Of a stretch of 64,000 bases of DNA, positions 33,459 through 45,399 are shown in pieces. The notes under the pieces were generated by a model. It was not told the origin of the DNA and did no database searches. It saw nothing but the letters and a program-made list of their open reading frames with translations. The position numbers were made by a program, and so were the translations under genes. How positions within the stretch are numbered: position 1 is the stretch's first letter; the number at the start of each line of letters is the position of its first letter. The stretch comes from Ypsolopha sequella. Lineage: Eukaryota; Arthropoda; Insecta; Lepidoptera; Ypsolophidae. Location: NCBI GenBank assembly GCA_934047225.1, contig OW204005.1:23010396-23074395 (forward strand), in the 5' to 3' direction.

Positions 33459-33603
33459 CCACACTGTCCCCGGCGGCTATAGCCACAATGTTGCTCAGTA
33501 CGAGGGCGCGCGCCGCTCGGATCCGACCTCGGTTCAAGCTGCCCGTCGTGTTCGCTTCCAAATGTTGCATCAGAGCTTCCACTACACTGTACGAATATTG
33601 TGC
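33459..33603 (-). CDS. EFR3: EFR3 exon 8
   Basis: 48 codons plus one base, acceptor CCACTTCCAG, donor GTATGT. Encodes AQYSYSVVEALMQHLEANTT, GSLNRGRIRAARALVLSNI and VAIAAGDSV. Human has AQYSHHVIQEILGHLDAR and VAIAAKGSIG. Confidence 0.95.
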
Positions 33604-35807
33604 CTGGAAGTGGTAAAATTTATACTGTAACGTGTGTCTACTTGATGGAACAAGACCAAGACAAGACAAAAACTATTATGCACCATATAAAAGGAAATCT
33701 TAAAGGAGAAAACAAGTTACAAGGGTTACTCTTTGGGTGGAAAAGTTGTCAAAGAGAGAAATCGAGAAAGTGGTGAACATAAAAAAATGGTCACATTATT
33801 TATTTTATACTACACCTGCTCGGAAAGTACCTTCTTTCTTTGTTGAAAACGATGCAGAAAGTACGTCATTACTGTCATACAAATATGCGGGCGGCAAAAG
33901 TGTATGAAAATTCATTGTTAACGTGCTTGAGCGGGCAGAAAAAGTATATGCAAATCCATTGTTAACGTGCTTTTTTTTTTTTTTTAAATAACATAAAGAA
34001 TGAGCAAGTGGCCAAGTGGCCAGTATTATTTTGCGAACTCGTACATAAAACTCGAAAAATGATACTGGCCACTTGCTTTTCCTGCACATAATAAAAAATA
34101 AGAAGGAAATAAAAGGTTGGAAAAAAGGCGCGAAGACGTGATGGCGTCGTTTTTTTGTTTTATTGAAAAAATATTGCATTTTGGGTGTTTTGATCAACAA
34201 TAGTGATAGGATATTGTGAATTAAAATTGCCGTAACCTGTGTAGTGTGTTGTTCAATGGAACAAAAGTGCGGGCTGTGCCTTTTCGTGTGTTTTTTCTAA
34301 CCCTGTTGTATTTGCGTTACAAGGCTATCATTATAGCGGAAACGACAGGACAGTGACTTAGACAGGACAGACCTTTCAGATGATCCTCAACAGAAGAGGA
34401 TAGTGCATATAAACATAAAAAACTATAACGTCAAACATGGCTGTATGGGCTAAGATCCCTTTGCCTTTCCACTTAGTGGGAAAATGAAAAAAAAAAAAAA
34501 ATTTACAATCGAACGCGAGTCAGTCGGTTTCTTTTATTGTATCTTGATTAAAAGTAAAATGATACTATTTCCTCGCAGGTGTAGTATAAAGCACTATATA
34601 TCACTCGGGAGAAAGTGCGATTCCCAACTCGTGTGTATTGAGGCCCTTGGCTTCGCCTCGGGCCTCAAACTACACCCTCGTTGGTAATCTTCCCCTTTCT
34701 TCCCTCGGTGAACAATGTACTATTGTGTTATCGTATAAGTCCGTAGGGTGTTAATTTATTTTTTCTACTACCTTTATGAAAAAGTTCCATTTAATACTCG
34801 AAATTAGTTTTGATAATCGAACTTTCCGGGGCCCGTTGCAGAATGACTATCAGGTCAGTTTGAAATATCGTATTGAAATTTCATTTATTGCAAAATTAGG
34901 TCCTTTTTGAGGTCCTTAGTTTGTCTTTACTATCGAAATTCCCTGCGTTCCGATTTACGACATAATTGGATATATCGCGTCTGACACTCTTTTTTCGCAA
35001 AATGATACTGGCCACAAATAAAAGCCGCCGGACGAAGCCTGAAAAAAAATGTAAAAACCGCGCCGCGCTTTGCAAAGTCATAAAATACATTAAATTTGAA
35101 AGAAAAAATTAAACATTTAAATACATAAATCAGGTAGTAGAAAAAGTATCGTTCGCAACGAGTAAAAATGGGTTTTCTTACCCTCGGAATGTAAGCTTTT
35201 GACGTTCGCCTTCGGCTTACGTCGAAACTAGCTTCATTCCTCGGGTAAAAAAATCCGCCATTTTATACTCGTCACGAAATATGCTATTACTTTTAGATTA
35301 GTTTTAAGCGACAATATTGTATTAGGTTAGCCTGTAAGGATATTGTAAATGTATATATAATAAATAAATTAAAATAATAATAGACAATTTAACAGTTTTA
35401 TAATACATCATTCGTCATCATCACTGACGGCTCGCTTCCGCCCACTGCTGTTTAAGCCTTCTTCATTTTATGCCACCAATTCCTTTTGTAATACACTAAT
35501 ACTTAAATACGATGAAATATACAATTAACTAATATAAGTATAAATATTTTATTTTAAATATTATTAGAGTGCAATACAAACTAGAAAATATCAATCAAAA
35601 ACAAAAACTTTTTTTCACTTCCCCCATACAAATTGCCTCGATCAGCTGACTGGTGCAGTATGGAAAGCTAAAAACTAATTTTAAGAATTTCGCACAATCC
35701 TAATAGAAAAATTTGTTCATATGGACATGTTCTACATAAATATGTTTCAAATTTCGCTACCTAATTTAATTTAACCTTGTATAATCCTGCGAAAGCCAGA
35801 CAAGTAT
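33604..35807. other. EFR3 intron 7, mostly unassigned repeats
   Basis: Contains several locally palindromic stretches, for example around 35110-35290, where TATCGTTCGCAACGAGTAAAA faces a related TTTTATACTCGTCACGAAAT. TTTTGCG-rich sequence lies near 34020-34070. No exon or complete element was recognised. Confidence 0.4.
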
Positions 35808-36007
35808 TAACACTAATCAAAGTCTTCTTGTACGAGTTCCACTATTTTATTTCCTTAATTATTGCGACTAGTTTCGTCTATTTGACATCGTCGGGCTGAT
35901 TGATCAATCAATCAATCAGCCCGACGATGTCAAATAGACGAAACTAGTCGCAATAATTAAGTAAATAAAATAGTGTAACTCGTACAAGAAGACTTTTATT
36001 AGTGTTA
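35808..36007. mobile_element. Near-perfect 200-bp palindrome (foldback element)
   Basis: Two arms of about 97 bp (35808-35904 and 35911-36007) are almost exact inverse complements with a 6-bp spacer (CAATCA). The arm centre reads GTCGGGCTGATTGAT. DNA or RNA copies would form a long hairpin. Probably a foldback DNA transposon, and a recent one because the arms hardly differ. Confidence 0.88.
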
Positions 36008-36106
36008 GAATGAAGTTCCATCAAGGAGTCGCACCTTACAGTATAAATTATCAGACAAGTATTATTTATTCCGTGCTAGTAGTCAGTGTTGATAATGACG
36101 TCATAC

Positions 36107-36185
36107 CTGAATAGAGAACATAATGATCTTGAACGTGTGCACGGCAAAGTCGTTCGGCACCCACAGCTCGTGTCGGTCGAAATGG
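36107..36185 (-). CDS. EFR3: EFR3 exon 7
   Basis: 79 nt, acceptor GGTTCCAG, donor GTATGA. The first base completes Thr, then HFDRHELWVPNDFAVHTFKI and IMFSIQ. Human has HLDHHKLWDPNEFAVHCFKI and IMYSIQ. Phase 0 end. Confidence 0.96.
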
Positions 36186-36463
36186 CTGGAACCGAGCAAA
36201 CATCGAGCTATATATCGGCACAAAATAGATACTACCAGAAGGTCGACTCGACGACGGAGCGAAAACAGACGCACACATGCATAGACGCGTACGTATGATG
36301 ATCTCGGCAGAATTTCGTATTGGCATTCGACCGACTTCATCCGGGATCGTCGTACGTACGCGTCTGTGTGCGTGCGCCTGTTTTCGCTAGTTATGCGGAG
36401 TGAACCTTCTGTAAGTGGTTATTTTGTGACATTGGTGTGTAAATGGACAGGTATTTTGAACCT

Positions 36464-37016
36464 TTAAGGGGCTCAGTTTTGCAATGGATTCAGTTCCTTC
36501 AATGTAGATGGTAAAAATTTGAAAAAAATATGGCGTGTTTTTGACTCAAGACAATTATTGATTACACTTTATAAATAAACATACTTTCAATCTTCTTTTA
36601 ATTATATTATATTTTAAAAAAGCACGAATTTCACGAAAAAAGCGATTCAGTTCCCATATTTCAAACCCGATTGAAACTAAACCAACACACGCAGATACTT
36701 ACTAGAAAAAAACATCTTTATTACATAAAGAAATTATAGTTAATGTCCTAATGTGGCAGCGATTTTAAAATACCTGCTGTGTTACTACAAAACGGTGTTT
36801 AACTTTAGACAGTGTTTAAATCTGTTGTTGTCGCCTTTTCTTACATATCGTAAAAAAGTGACAGCAACAGATTTAAACACTGTCTAAAGTTAAACACCGT
36901 TTTGTAGTAAGACCGCTGATGTTTTGCGTGCGTGGCATCTGATTAGAGCAGGATAGACAGTTAAAACACAAAAGCGTTAGAGCAGGACTGAATTTTAGCA
37001 TTATGCAGCCCCTTAA
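36464..37016 (+). mobile_element. TTAA-bounded MITE, copy 1, carrying a nested MITE
   Basis: Ends are TTAAGGGGCT at left and AGCCCCTTAA at right, as expected for a piggyBac-type MITE using TTAA targets. It matches 45557-45991 in inverted orientation over most of its length (for example TTTATTACATAAAGAAATTA and TCTGATTAGAGCAGGATAG). It holds a 129-bp insertion at 36782-36910 that the other copy lacks. Confidence 0.8.
36782..36910. mobile_element. 129-bp MITE with 51-bp inverted ends
   Basis: 36782-36832 and 36860-36910 are inverse complements with one mismatch, starting TTACTACAAAACGGTGTTTA. Absent from the equivalent place in the TTAA-MITE copy at 45557-45991, which supplies the empty site. 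Confidence 0.82.
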
Positions 37017-37345
37017 CCGGTGACATGGTTTTTGCGTAATGTAACTGGTGACGTGCGGTCTTACAGGCCGCTGCTGTATTTGGGCGACTTTACAGGAGTG
37101 AGTATATTTACTTTAAATATTTAAATATACAGGGTGTTAGGAAAAGTACTTCGTTCCTTTAAACCACGAGTGCTATAGGTATAACAAAGTATGTTCAGAG
37201 TGTTTCATTGTTATTTTTTTTTATATAAAAAAATTCAATATTTTTTAAAAACTTTTCATTAAAATTGTTCAACCCTAGTTCAGAACGCAACAAAAGACAA
37301 AAAACAATTTTATTTGTGATAAGATCTATTTAGCATCGTACTCAC

Positions 37346-37500
37346 GTCAACACCGGTCTCAGAACGCTTCTAATGTGCCCGAATGAGGCTCGTCCCACCA
37401 ACTCTCTGAGACACGCCTCAGCTAGTCGCGGCGGGTCAGTTTCACCGTCTTCCCTCGTGTCTGGCTCCATACTGGATACTGTCTCGTATTTCTCTGCACT
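37346..37500 (-). CDS. EFR3: EFR3 exon 6
   Basis: 51 codons plus two bases, acceptor CTTTTTCAG, donor GTGAGT. Begins with a variable acidic stretch (SAEKYETVSSMEPDTREDGE), then PRLAEACLRELVGRASFGHI and RSVLRPVL. Human has LAENCFRELLGRATFGN. Confidence 0.94.
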
Positions 37501-38314
37501 CTGAAAAAGACAGAAATTTTAAAAAAAATGTGACACACCGAGTGGTTGTTAGGTGTTTCCTCACCTGCCCCCACCTATTCGAGAATGCAAGACGAAGGCT
37601 AATTTTTCAATTAAACTTAAGTGCTATTTAATTGAAAAGCAATTTTACGCTTTTTTATTTTAAGTTTGATATTGTTATATTTAGATGATGTTCAGACTAT
37701 TATATTATAGTTATTAGTTTTAATTTTAGTAGGATCCAGCAGAATACCAGCGCTGTGGCATTAAGCTGAGCTGGTCTCCTTTTTCATGACCACAAAATAT
37801 GGCTATTTCGTTTGTAATTTGTTTTCTTTTTTGTTTTATTTTCTGTGGTGTTTAAAATAAAGCTCTTTTCTTTCTTTATTATAATAAGGTCCCTGAAGAC
37901 ATCAAGGAATGTAAGACCTACTCTTCATTTATAAATAAATTTAAAATATTTAAAAAAAAACAAGGCTTATTACTCTGTAAACGACTATCTAATTGAATGA
38001 TGTAATGATATCTTGACATTTAATTTAATAATAATATAAAGTATAATTTGTTAATCAATGTAAATTATGTGTATTTTTTGTAAATGTGTATTGATTGTGT
38101 ATGTGATCTCTTGATTTAATTGCTATTGTGTATTATTTAAATTTTATTGTACGTGTGGAATATTTTTTGTGACGTTATATTTATTGAATAATAAATGAAT
38201 CTGAATCTGAATCTTTCTTTCTTTCAATGTGAACTGTGAAATACAAGTCCCAGTCCACTTCCTCTTGGACAAGACCTTTTAATATTTGTCCCTCAGAAGA
38301 TTTGTTGAATAGTT
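37501..38314. other. EFR3 intron 5, left part, with a LINE tail
   Basis: 37880-37990 on the plus strand reads VPEDIKECKTYSSFINKFK, the typical C-terminal stretch of CR1/Jockey-like reverse transcriptases. It is followed by an AT-rich tail ending in repeated GAATCT near 38190-38215. A small 5'-truncated LINE remnant. Confidence 0.5.
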
Positions 38315-38875
38315 ACAGGTCGACGCATGTAAAAAGAGCCCCAAACGCCCTGTGGTGGGGATACGTCTGCGCATGTGGTACACTCGCGGAAAAAAGTTAT
38401 TTTATCTATTATACTGATTAATTATGTAACTAAATTTTTATCTGAGAATAGCGTCACTAATGTCTGTTTTGTAACAGGTTAGTAATAAAAAATCTAAATA
38501 TTCATTCATTATTTATATTAAATATTTATAATTTATGATAATGGTTTCACGCCTTCCTTAAATTATGTACTTTGCCTACATCAGCTTCTTTCCACATAAA
38601 ACAATAAACGTCGTAAATCATTTTTTTTTCCTTTCTATGTAAAACCACCGTGATACAGTACAAGAAAATTATTTCCGTGTCTGTACTTTGCGGACCGACG
38701 AAACGTGGACACTGCGCTGCGATGCAAAGACGACTGACGAGCCAATCGCGTGGCAGTAAAGCCAGGCCGCGCGAAATTCCCCCGTCCCACCGCACCTCAC
38801 ACCGCCAAATTGACCGATAATTCGCCTACTACGCAGGTACATCTTTCGGAGCTCTTTTAACATGCGTCGACCTGT
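38315..38875. mobile_element. DNA transposon remnant abutting the exon 5 array
   Basis: Left end ACAGGTCGACGCATGTAAAA and right end TTTTAACATGCGTCGACCTGT are inverted repeats of about 27 bp. About 560 bp, no transposase frame. Its right end is 42 bp from the last array unit. Confidence 0.7.
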
Positions 38876-38917
38876 ATCTAGTTAGGTACGTTTTATTTAA
38901 AACTCTGTTCCAATAGT

Positions 38918-41900
38918 CAAAACATACCTGCATGTTATACAGAAGCGAGGGTACAATCTTGTCCATGTGCTGGGCTTCCCAAATGTTCTCCACCAAGTCG
39001 TCGGATACTGTATTTCTTATAACAAAACATACCTGCATGTTATACAGAAGCGAGGGTACAATCTTGTCCATGTGCTGGGCTTCCCAAATGTTCTCCACCA
39101 AGTCGTCGGATACTGTATTTCTTATAACAAAACATACCTGCATGTTATACAGAAGCGAGGGTACAATCTTGTCCATGTGCTGGGCTTCCCAAATGTTCTC
39201 CACCAAGTCGTCGGATACTGTCTTTCTTATAACAAAACATACCTGCATGTTATACAGAAGCGAGGGTACAATCTTGTCCATGTGCTGGGCTTCCCAAATG
39301 TTCTCCACCAAGTCGTCGGATACTGTCTTTCTTATAACAAAACATACCTGCATGTTATACAGAAGCGAGGGTACAATCTTGTCCATGTGCTGGGCTTCCC
39401 AAATGTTCTCCACCAAGTCGTCGGATACTGTATTTCTTATAACAAAACATACCTGCATGTTATACAGAAGCGAGGGTACAATCTTGTCCATGTGCTGGGC
39501 TTCCCAAATGTTCTCCACCAAGTCGTCGGATACTGTATTTCTTATAACAAAACATACCTGCATGTTATACAGAAGCGAGGGTACAATCTTGTCCATGTGC
39601 TGGGCTTCCCAAATGTTCTCCACCAAGTCGTCGGATACTGTATTTCTTATAACAAAACATACCTGCATGTTATACAGAAGCGAGGGTACAATCTTGTCCA
39701 TGTGCTGGGCTTCCCAAATGTTCTCCACCAAGTCGTCGGATACTGTATTTCTTATAACAAAACATACCTGCATGTTATACAGAAGCGAGGGTACAATCTT
39801 GTCCATGTGCTGGGCTTCCCAAATGTTCTCCACCAAGTCGTCGGATACTGTATTTCTTATAACAAAACATACCTGCATGTTATACAGAAGCGAGGGTACA
39901 ATCTTGTCCATGTGCTGGGCTTCCCAAATGTTCTCCACCAAGTCGTCGGATACTGTATTTCTTATAACAAAACATACCTGCATGTTATACAGAAGCGAGG
40001 GTACAATCTTGTCCATGTGCTGGGCTTCCCAAATGTTCTCCACCAAGTCGTCGGATACTGTATTTCTTATAACAAAACATACCTGCATGTTATACAGAAG
40101 CGAGGGTACAATCTTGTCCATGTGCTGGGCTTCCCAAATGTTCTCCACCAAGTCGTCGGATACTGTATTTCTTATAACAAAACATACCTGCATGTTATAC
40201 AGAAGCGAGGGTACAATCTTGTCCATGTGCTGGGCTTCCCAAATGTTCTCCACCAAGTCGTCGGATACTGTCTTTCTTATAACAAAACATACCTGCATGT
40301 TATACAGAAGCGAGGGTACAATCTTGTCCATGTGCTGGGCTTCCCAAATGTTCTCCACCAAGTTGTCGGATACTGTCTTTCTTATAACAAAACATACCTG
40401 CATGTTATACAGAAGCGAGGGTACAATCTTGTCCATGTGCTGGGCTTCCCAAATGTTCTCCACCAAGTCGTCGGATACTGTCTTTCTTATAACAAAACAT
40501 ACCTGCATGTTATACAGAAGCGAGGGTACAATCTTGTCCATGTGCTGGGCTTCCCAAATGTTCTCCACCAAGTTGTCGGATACTGTCTTTCTTATAACAA
40601 AACATACCTGCATGTTATACAGAAGCGAGGGTACAATCTTGTCCATGTGCTGGGCTTCCCAAATGTTCTCCACCTAGTCGTCGGATACTGTCTTTCTTAT
40701 AACAAAACATACCTGCATGTTATACAGAAGCGAGGGTACAATCTTGTCCATGTGCTGGGCTTCCCAAATGTTCTCCACCAAGTCGTCGGATACTGTATTT
40801 CTTATAACAAAACATACCTGCATGTTATACAGAAGCGAGGGTACAATCTTGTCCATGTGCTGGGCTTCCCAAATGTTCTCCACCAAGTCGTCGGATACTG
40901 TATTTCTTATAACAAAACATACCTGCATGTTATACAGAAGCGAGGGTACAATCTTGTCCATGTGCTGGGCTTCCCAAATGTTCTCCACCAAGTCGTCGGA
41001 TACTGTATTTCTTATAACAAAACATACCTGCATGTTATACAGAAGCGAGGGTACAATCTTGTCCATGTGCTGGGCTTCCCAAATGTTCTCCACCAAGTCG
41101 TCGGATACTGTATTTCTTATAACAAAACATACCTGCATGTTATACAGAAGCGAGGGTACAATCTTGTCCATGTGCTGGGCTTCCCAAATGTTCTCCACCA
41201 AGTCGTCGGATACTGTATTTCTTATAACAAAACATACCTGCATGTTATACAGAAGCGAGGGTACAATCTTGTCCATGTGCTGGGCTTCCCAAATGTTCTC
41301 CACCAAGTCGTCGGATACTGTATTTCTTATAACAAAACATACCTGCATGTTATACAGAAGCGAGGGTACAATCTTGTCCATGTGCTGGGCTTCCCAAATG
41401 TTCTCCACCAAGTCGTCGGATACTGTATTTCTTATAACAAAACATACCTGCATGTTATACAGAAGCGAGGGTACAATCTTGTCCATGTGCTGGGCTTCCC
41501 AAATGTTCTCCACCAAGTCGTCGGATACTGTATTTCTTATAACAAAACATACCTGCATGTTATACAGAAGCGAGGGTACAATCTTGTCCATGTGCTGGGC
41601 TTCCCAAATGTTCTCCACCAAGTCGTCGGATACTGTCTTTCTTATAACAAAACATACCTGCATGTTATACAGAAGCGAGGGTACAATCTTGTCCATGTGC
41701 TGGGCTTCCCAAATGTTCTCCACCAAGTCGTCGGATACTGTATTTCTTATAACAAAACATACCTGCATGTTATACAGAAGCGAGGGTACAATCTTGTCCA
41801 TGTGCTGGGCTTCCCAAATGTTCTCCACCAAGTCGTCGGATACTGTATTTCTTATAACAAAACATACCTGCATGTTATACAGAAGCGAGGGTACAATCTT

Positions 41901-44900
41901 GTCCATGTGCTGGGCTTCCCAAATGTTCTCCACCTAGTCGTCGGATACTGTATTTCTTATAACAAAACATACCTGCATGTTATACAGAAGCGAGGGTACA
42001 ATCTTGTCCATGTGCTGGGCTTCCCAAATGTTCTCCACCAAGTCGTCGGATACTGTATTTCTTATAACAAAACATACCTGCATGTTATACAGAAGCGAGG
42101 GTACAATCTTGTCCATGTGCTGGGCTTCCCAAATGTTCTCCACCAAGTCGTCGGATACTGTATTTCTTATAACAAAACATACCTGCATGTTATACAGAAG
42201 CGAGGGTACAATCTTGTCCATGTGCTGGGCTTCCCAAATGTTCTCCACCAAGTCGTCGGATACTGTATTTCTTATAACAAAACATACCTGCATGTTATAC
42301 AGAAGCGAGGGTACAATCTTGTCCATGTGCTGGGCTTCCCAAATGTTCTCCACCAAGTCGTCGGATACTGTATTTCTTATAACAAAACATACCTGCATGT
42401 TATACAGAAGCGAGGGTACAATCTTGTCCATGTGCTGGGCTTCCCAAATGTTCTCCACCAAGTCGTCGGATACTGTATTTCTTATAACAAAACATACCTG
42501 CATGTTATACAGAAGCGAGGGTACAATCTTGTCCATGTGCTGGGCTTCCCAAATGTTCTCCACCAAGTCGTCGGATACTGTATTTCTTATAACAAAACAT
42601 ACCTGCATGTTATACAGAAGCGAGGGTACAATCTTGTCCATGTGCTGGGCTTCCCAAATGTTCTCCACCAAGTCGTCGGATACTGTATTTCTTATAACAA
42701 AACATACCTGCATGTTATACAGAAGCGAGGGTACAATCTTGTCCATGTGCTGGGCTTCCCAAATGTTCTCCACCAAGTCGTCGGATACTGTATTTCTTAT
42801 AACAAAACATACCTGCATGTTATACAGAAGCGAGGGTACAATCTTGTCCATGTGCTGGGCTTCCCAAATGTTCTCCACCAAGTCGTCGGATACTGTATTT
42901 CTTATAACAAAACATACCTGCATGTTATACAGAAGCGAGGGTACAATCTTGTCCATGTGCTGGGCTTCCCAAATGTTCTCCACCAAGTCGTCGGATACTG
43001 TATTTCTTATAACAAAACATACCTGCATGTTATACAGAAGCGAGGGTACAATCTTGTCCATGTGCTGGGCTTCCCAAATGTTCTCCACCAAGTCGTCGGA
43101 TACTGTATTTCTTATAACAAAACATACCTGCATGTTATACAGAAGCGAGGGTACAATCTTGTCCATGTGCTGGGCTTCCCAAATGTTCTCCACCAAGTCG
43201 TCGGATACTGTATTTCTTATAACAAAACATACCTGCATGTTATACAGAAGCGAGGGTACAATCTTGTCCATGTGCTGGGCTTCCCAAATGTTCTCCACCA
43301 AGTCGTCGGATACTGTATTTCTTATAACAAAACATACCTGCATGTTATACAGAAGCGAGGGTACAATCTTGTCCATGTGCTGGGCTTCCCAAATGTTCTC
43401 CACCAAGTCGTCGGATACTGTATTTCTTATAACAAAACATACCTGCATGTTATACAGAAGCGAGGGTACAATCTTGTCCATGTGCTGGGCTTCCCAAATG
43501 TTCTCCACCAAGTCGTCGGATACTGTATTTCTTATAACAAAACATACCTGCATGTTATACAGAAGCGAGGGTACAATCTTGTCCATGTGCTGGGCTTCCC
43601 AAATGTTCTCCACCAAGTCGTCGGATACTGTATTTCTTATAACAAAACATACCTGCATGTTATACAGAAGCGAGGGTACAATCTTGTCCATGTGCTGGGC
43701 TTCCCAAATGTTCTCCACCAAGTCGTCGGATACTGTATTTCTTATAACAAAACATACCTGCATGTTATACAGAAGCGAGGGTACAATCTTGTCCATGTGC
43801 TGGGCTTCCCAAATGTTCTCCACCAAGTCGTCGGATACTGTCTTTCTTATAACAAAACATACCTGCATGTTATACAGAAGCGAGGGTACAATCTTGTCCA
43901 TGTGCTGGGCTTCCCAAATGTTCTCCACCAAGTCGTCGGATACTGTATTTCTTATAACAAAACATACCTGCATGTTATACAGAAGCGAGGGTACAATCTT
44001 GTCCATGTGCTGGGCTTCCCAAATGTTCTCCACCAAGTCGTCGGATACTGTATTTCTTATAACAAAACATACCTGCATGTTATACAGAAGCGAGGGTACA
44101 ATCTTGTCCATGTGCTGGGCTTCCCAAATGTTCTCCACCAAGTCGTCGGATACTGTATTTCTTATAACAAAACATACCTGCATGTTATACAGAAGCGAGG
44201 GTACAATCTTGTCCATGTGCTGGGCTTCCCAAATGTTCTCCACCAAGTCGTCGGATACTGTCTTTCTTATAACAAAACATACCTGCATGTTATACAGAAG
44301 CGAGGGTACAATCTTGTCCATGTGCTGGGCTTCCCAAATGTTCTCCACCAAGTCGTCGGATACTGTATTTCTTATAACAAAACATACCTGCATGTTATAC
44401 AGAAGCGAGGGTACAATCTTGTCCATGTGCTGGGCTTCCCAAATGTTCTCCACCAAGTCGTCGGATACTGTATTTCTTATAACAAAACATACCTGCATGT
44501 TATACAGAAGCGAGGGTACAATCTTGTCCATGTGCTGGGCTTCCCAAATGTTCTCCACCAAGTCGTCGGATACTGTATTTCTTATAACAAAACATACCTG
44601 CATGTTATACAGAAGCGAGGGTACAATCTTGTCCATGTGCTGGGCTTCCCAAATGTTCTCCACCAAGTCGTCGGATACTGTATTTCTTATAACAAAACAT
44701 ACCTGCATGTTATACAGAAGCGAGGGTACAATCTTGTCCATGTGCTGGGCTTCCCAAATGTTCTCCACCAAGTCGTCGGATACTGTATTTCTTATAACAA
44801 AACATACCTGCATGTTATACAGAAGCGAGGGTACAATCTTGTCCATGTGCTGGGCTTCCCAAATGTTCTCCACCAAGTCGTCGGATACTGTATTTCTTAT

Positions 44901-45112
44901 AACAAAACATACCTGCATGTTATACAGAAGCGAGGGTACAATCTTGTCCATGTGCTGGGCTTCCCAAATGTTCTCCACCAAGTCGTCGGATACTGTATTT
45001 CTTATAACAAAACATACCTGCATGTTATACAGAAGCGAGGGTACAATCTTGTCCATGTGCTGGGCTTCCCAAATGTTCTCCACCAAGTCGTCGGATACTG
45101 TCTTTCTTATAA
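38918..45112 (-). repeat. 59-unit, 105-bp tandem array made from EFR3 exon 5
   Basis: Exactly 59 x 105 bp. In gene orientation each unit is the last 95 nt of exon 5 (TTATAAGAAA ... AACATGCAG) plus the first 10 nt of intron 5 (GTATGTTTTG). Every unit keeps the CAG|GTATGT donor. Only the rightmost has the true acceptor. Because 105 is divisible by three, the exon frame runs through (the intron piece reads Val-Cys-Phe), giving long open frames on both strands. I see four variable positions: Lys/Asn (11 Lys units: 3, 4, 13-17, 26, 47, 51, 59 from the left; 48 Asn), an Asp/Asn change at 40363 and 40573, and a stop at 40676 and 41936. Confidence 0.97.
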
Positions 45113-45116
45113 CTCC
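45018..45116 (-). CDS. EFR3: EFR3 exon 5 (genuine copy at the head of the array)
   Basis: 33 codons, acceptor TTGTCATGTTCCAG, donor GTATGT, phase 0 at both ends. Encodes GVIRKTVSDDLVENIWEAQH and MDKIVPSLLYNMQ, one of the most conserved EFR3 blocks (human GVVRKTVNDEL ... HMDKIVPSLLFNMQ). This unit has the ancestral Lys in RKTV. Splicing could use this donor or any of the 58 that follow. Each extra unit would add 35 residues, until the TAG in unit 29 (41936) is reached. Confidence 0.95.
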
Positions 45117-45226
45117 CTGGAACATGACAAAATATATCACATATTGTCACGACATTTCCTGTGTCCCAATGTGGACTATGATTGGAATTAGTAAAAGTTA
45201 AAAGTATGTATCCACAAATAAAAAAA

Positions 45227-45366
45227 TGAAAAGTAATCGGTTCATGTATCAGAGAGATGGGGATGATGAGTGACGGTTTTACGTTTAGGTTTCCATCAGA
45301 TGAAAAGTAATCGGTTCATGTATCAGAGAGATGGGGATGATGAGTGACGGTTTTACGTTTAGGTTA
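45227..45366 (+). repeat. 74-bp tandem duplication
   Basis: The block starting TGAAAAGTAATCGGTTCATG occurs at 45227 and again at 45301, nearly identical, ending at GTTTTACGTTTAGGTT. It lies about 110 bp upstream of exon 5 in gene sense. Confidence 0.88.
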
Positions 45367-45399
45367 AACATAGTCGTTCGGTACAAAGTGCACAAATTA

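Noticed and set aside
38967..45191. A 2074-codon plus-strand open frame and other >1000-codon frames
   Set aside because: They are by-products of a 105-bp period with few stops. The minus strand carries the conserved EFR3 exon with splice sites; the plus frames resemble nothing known.
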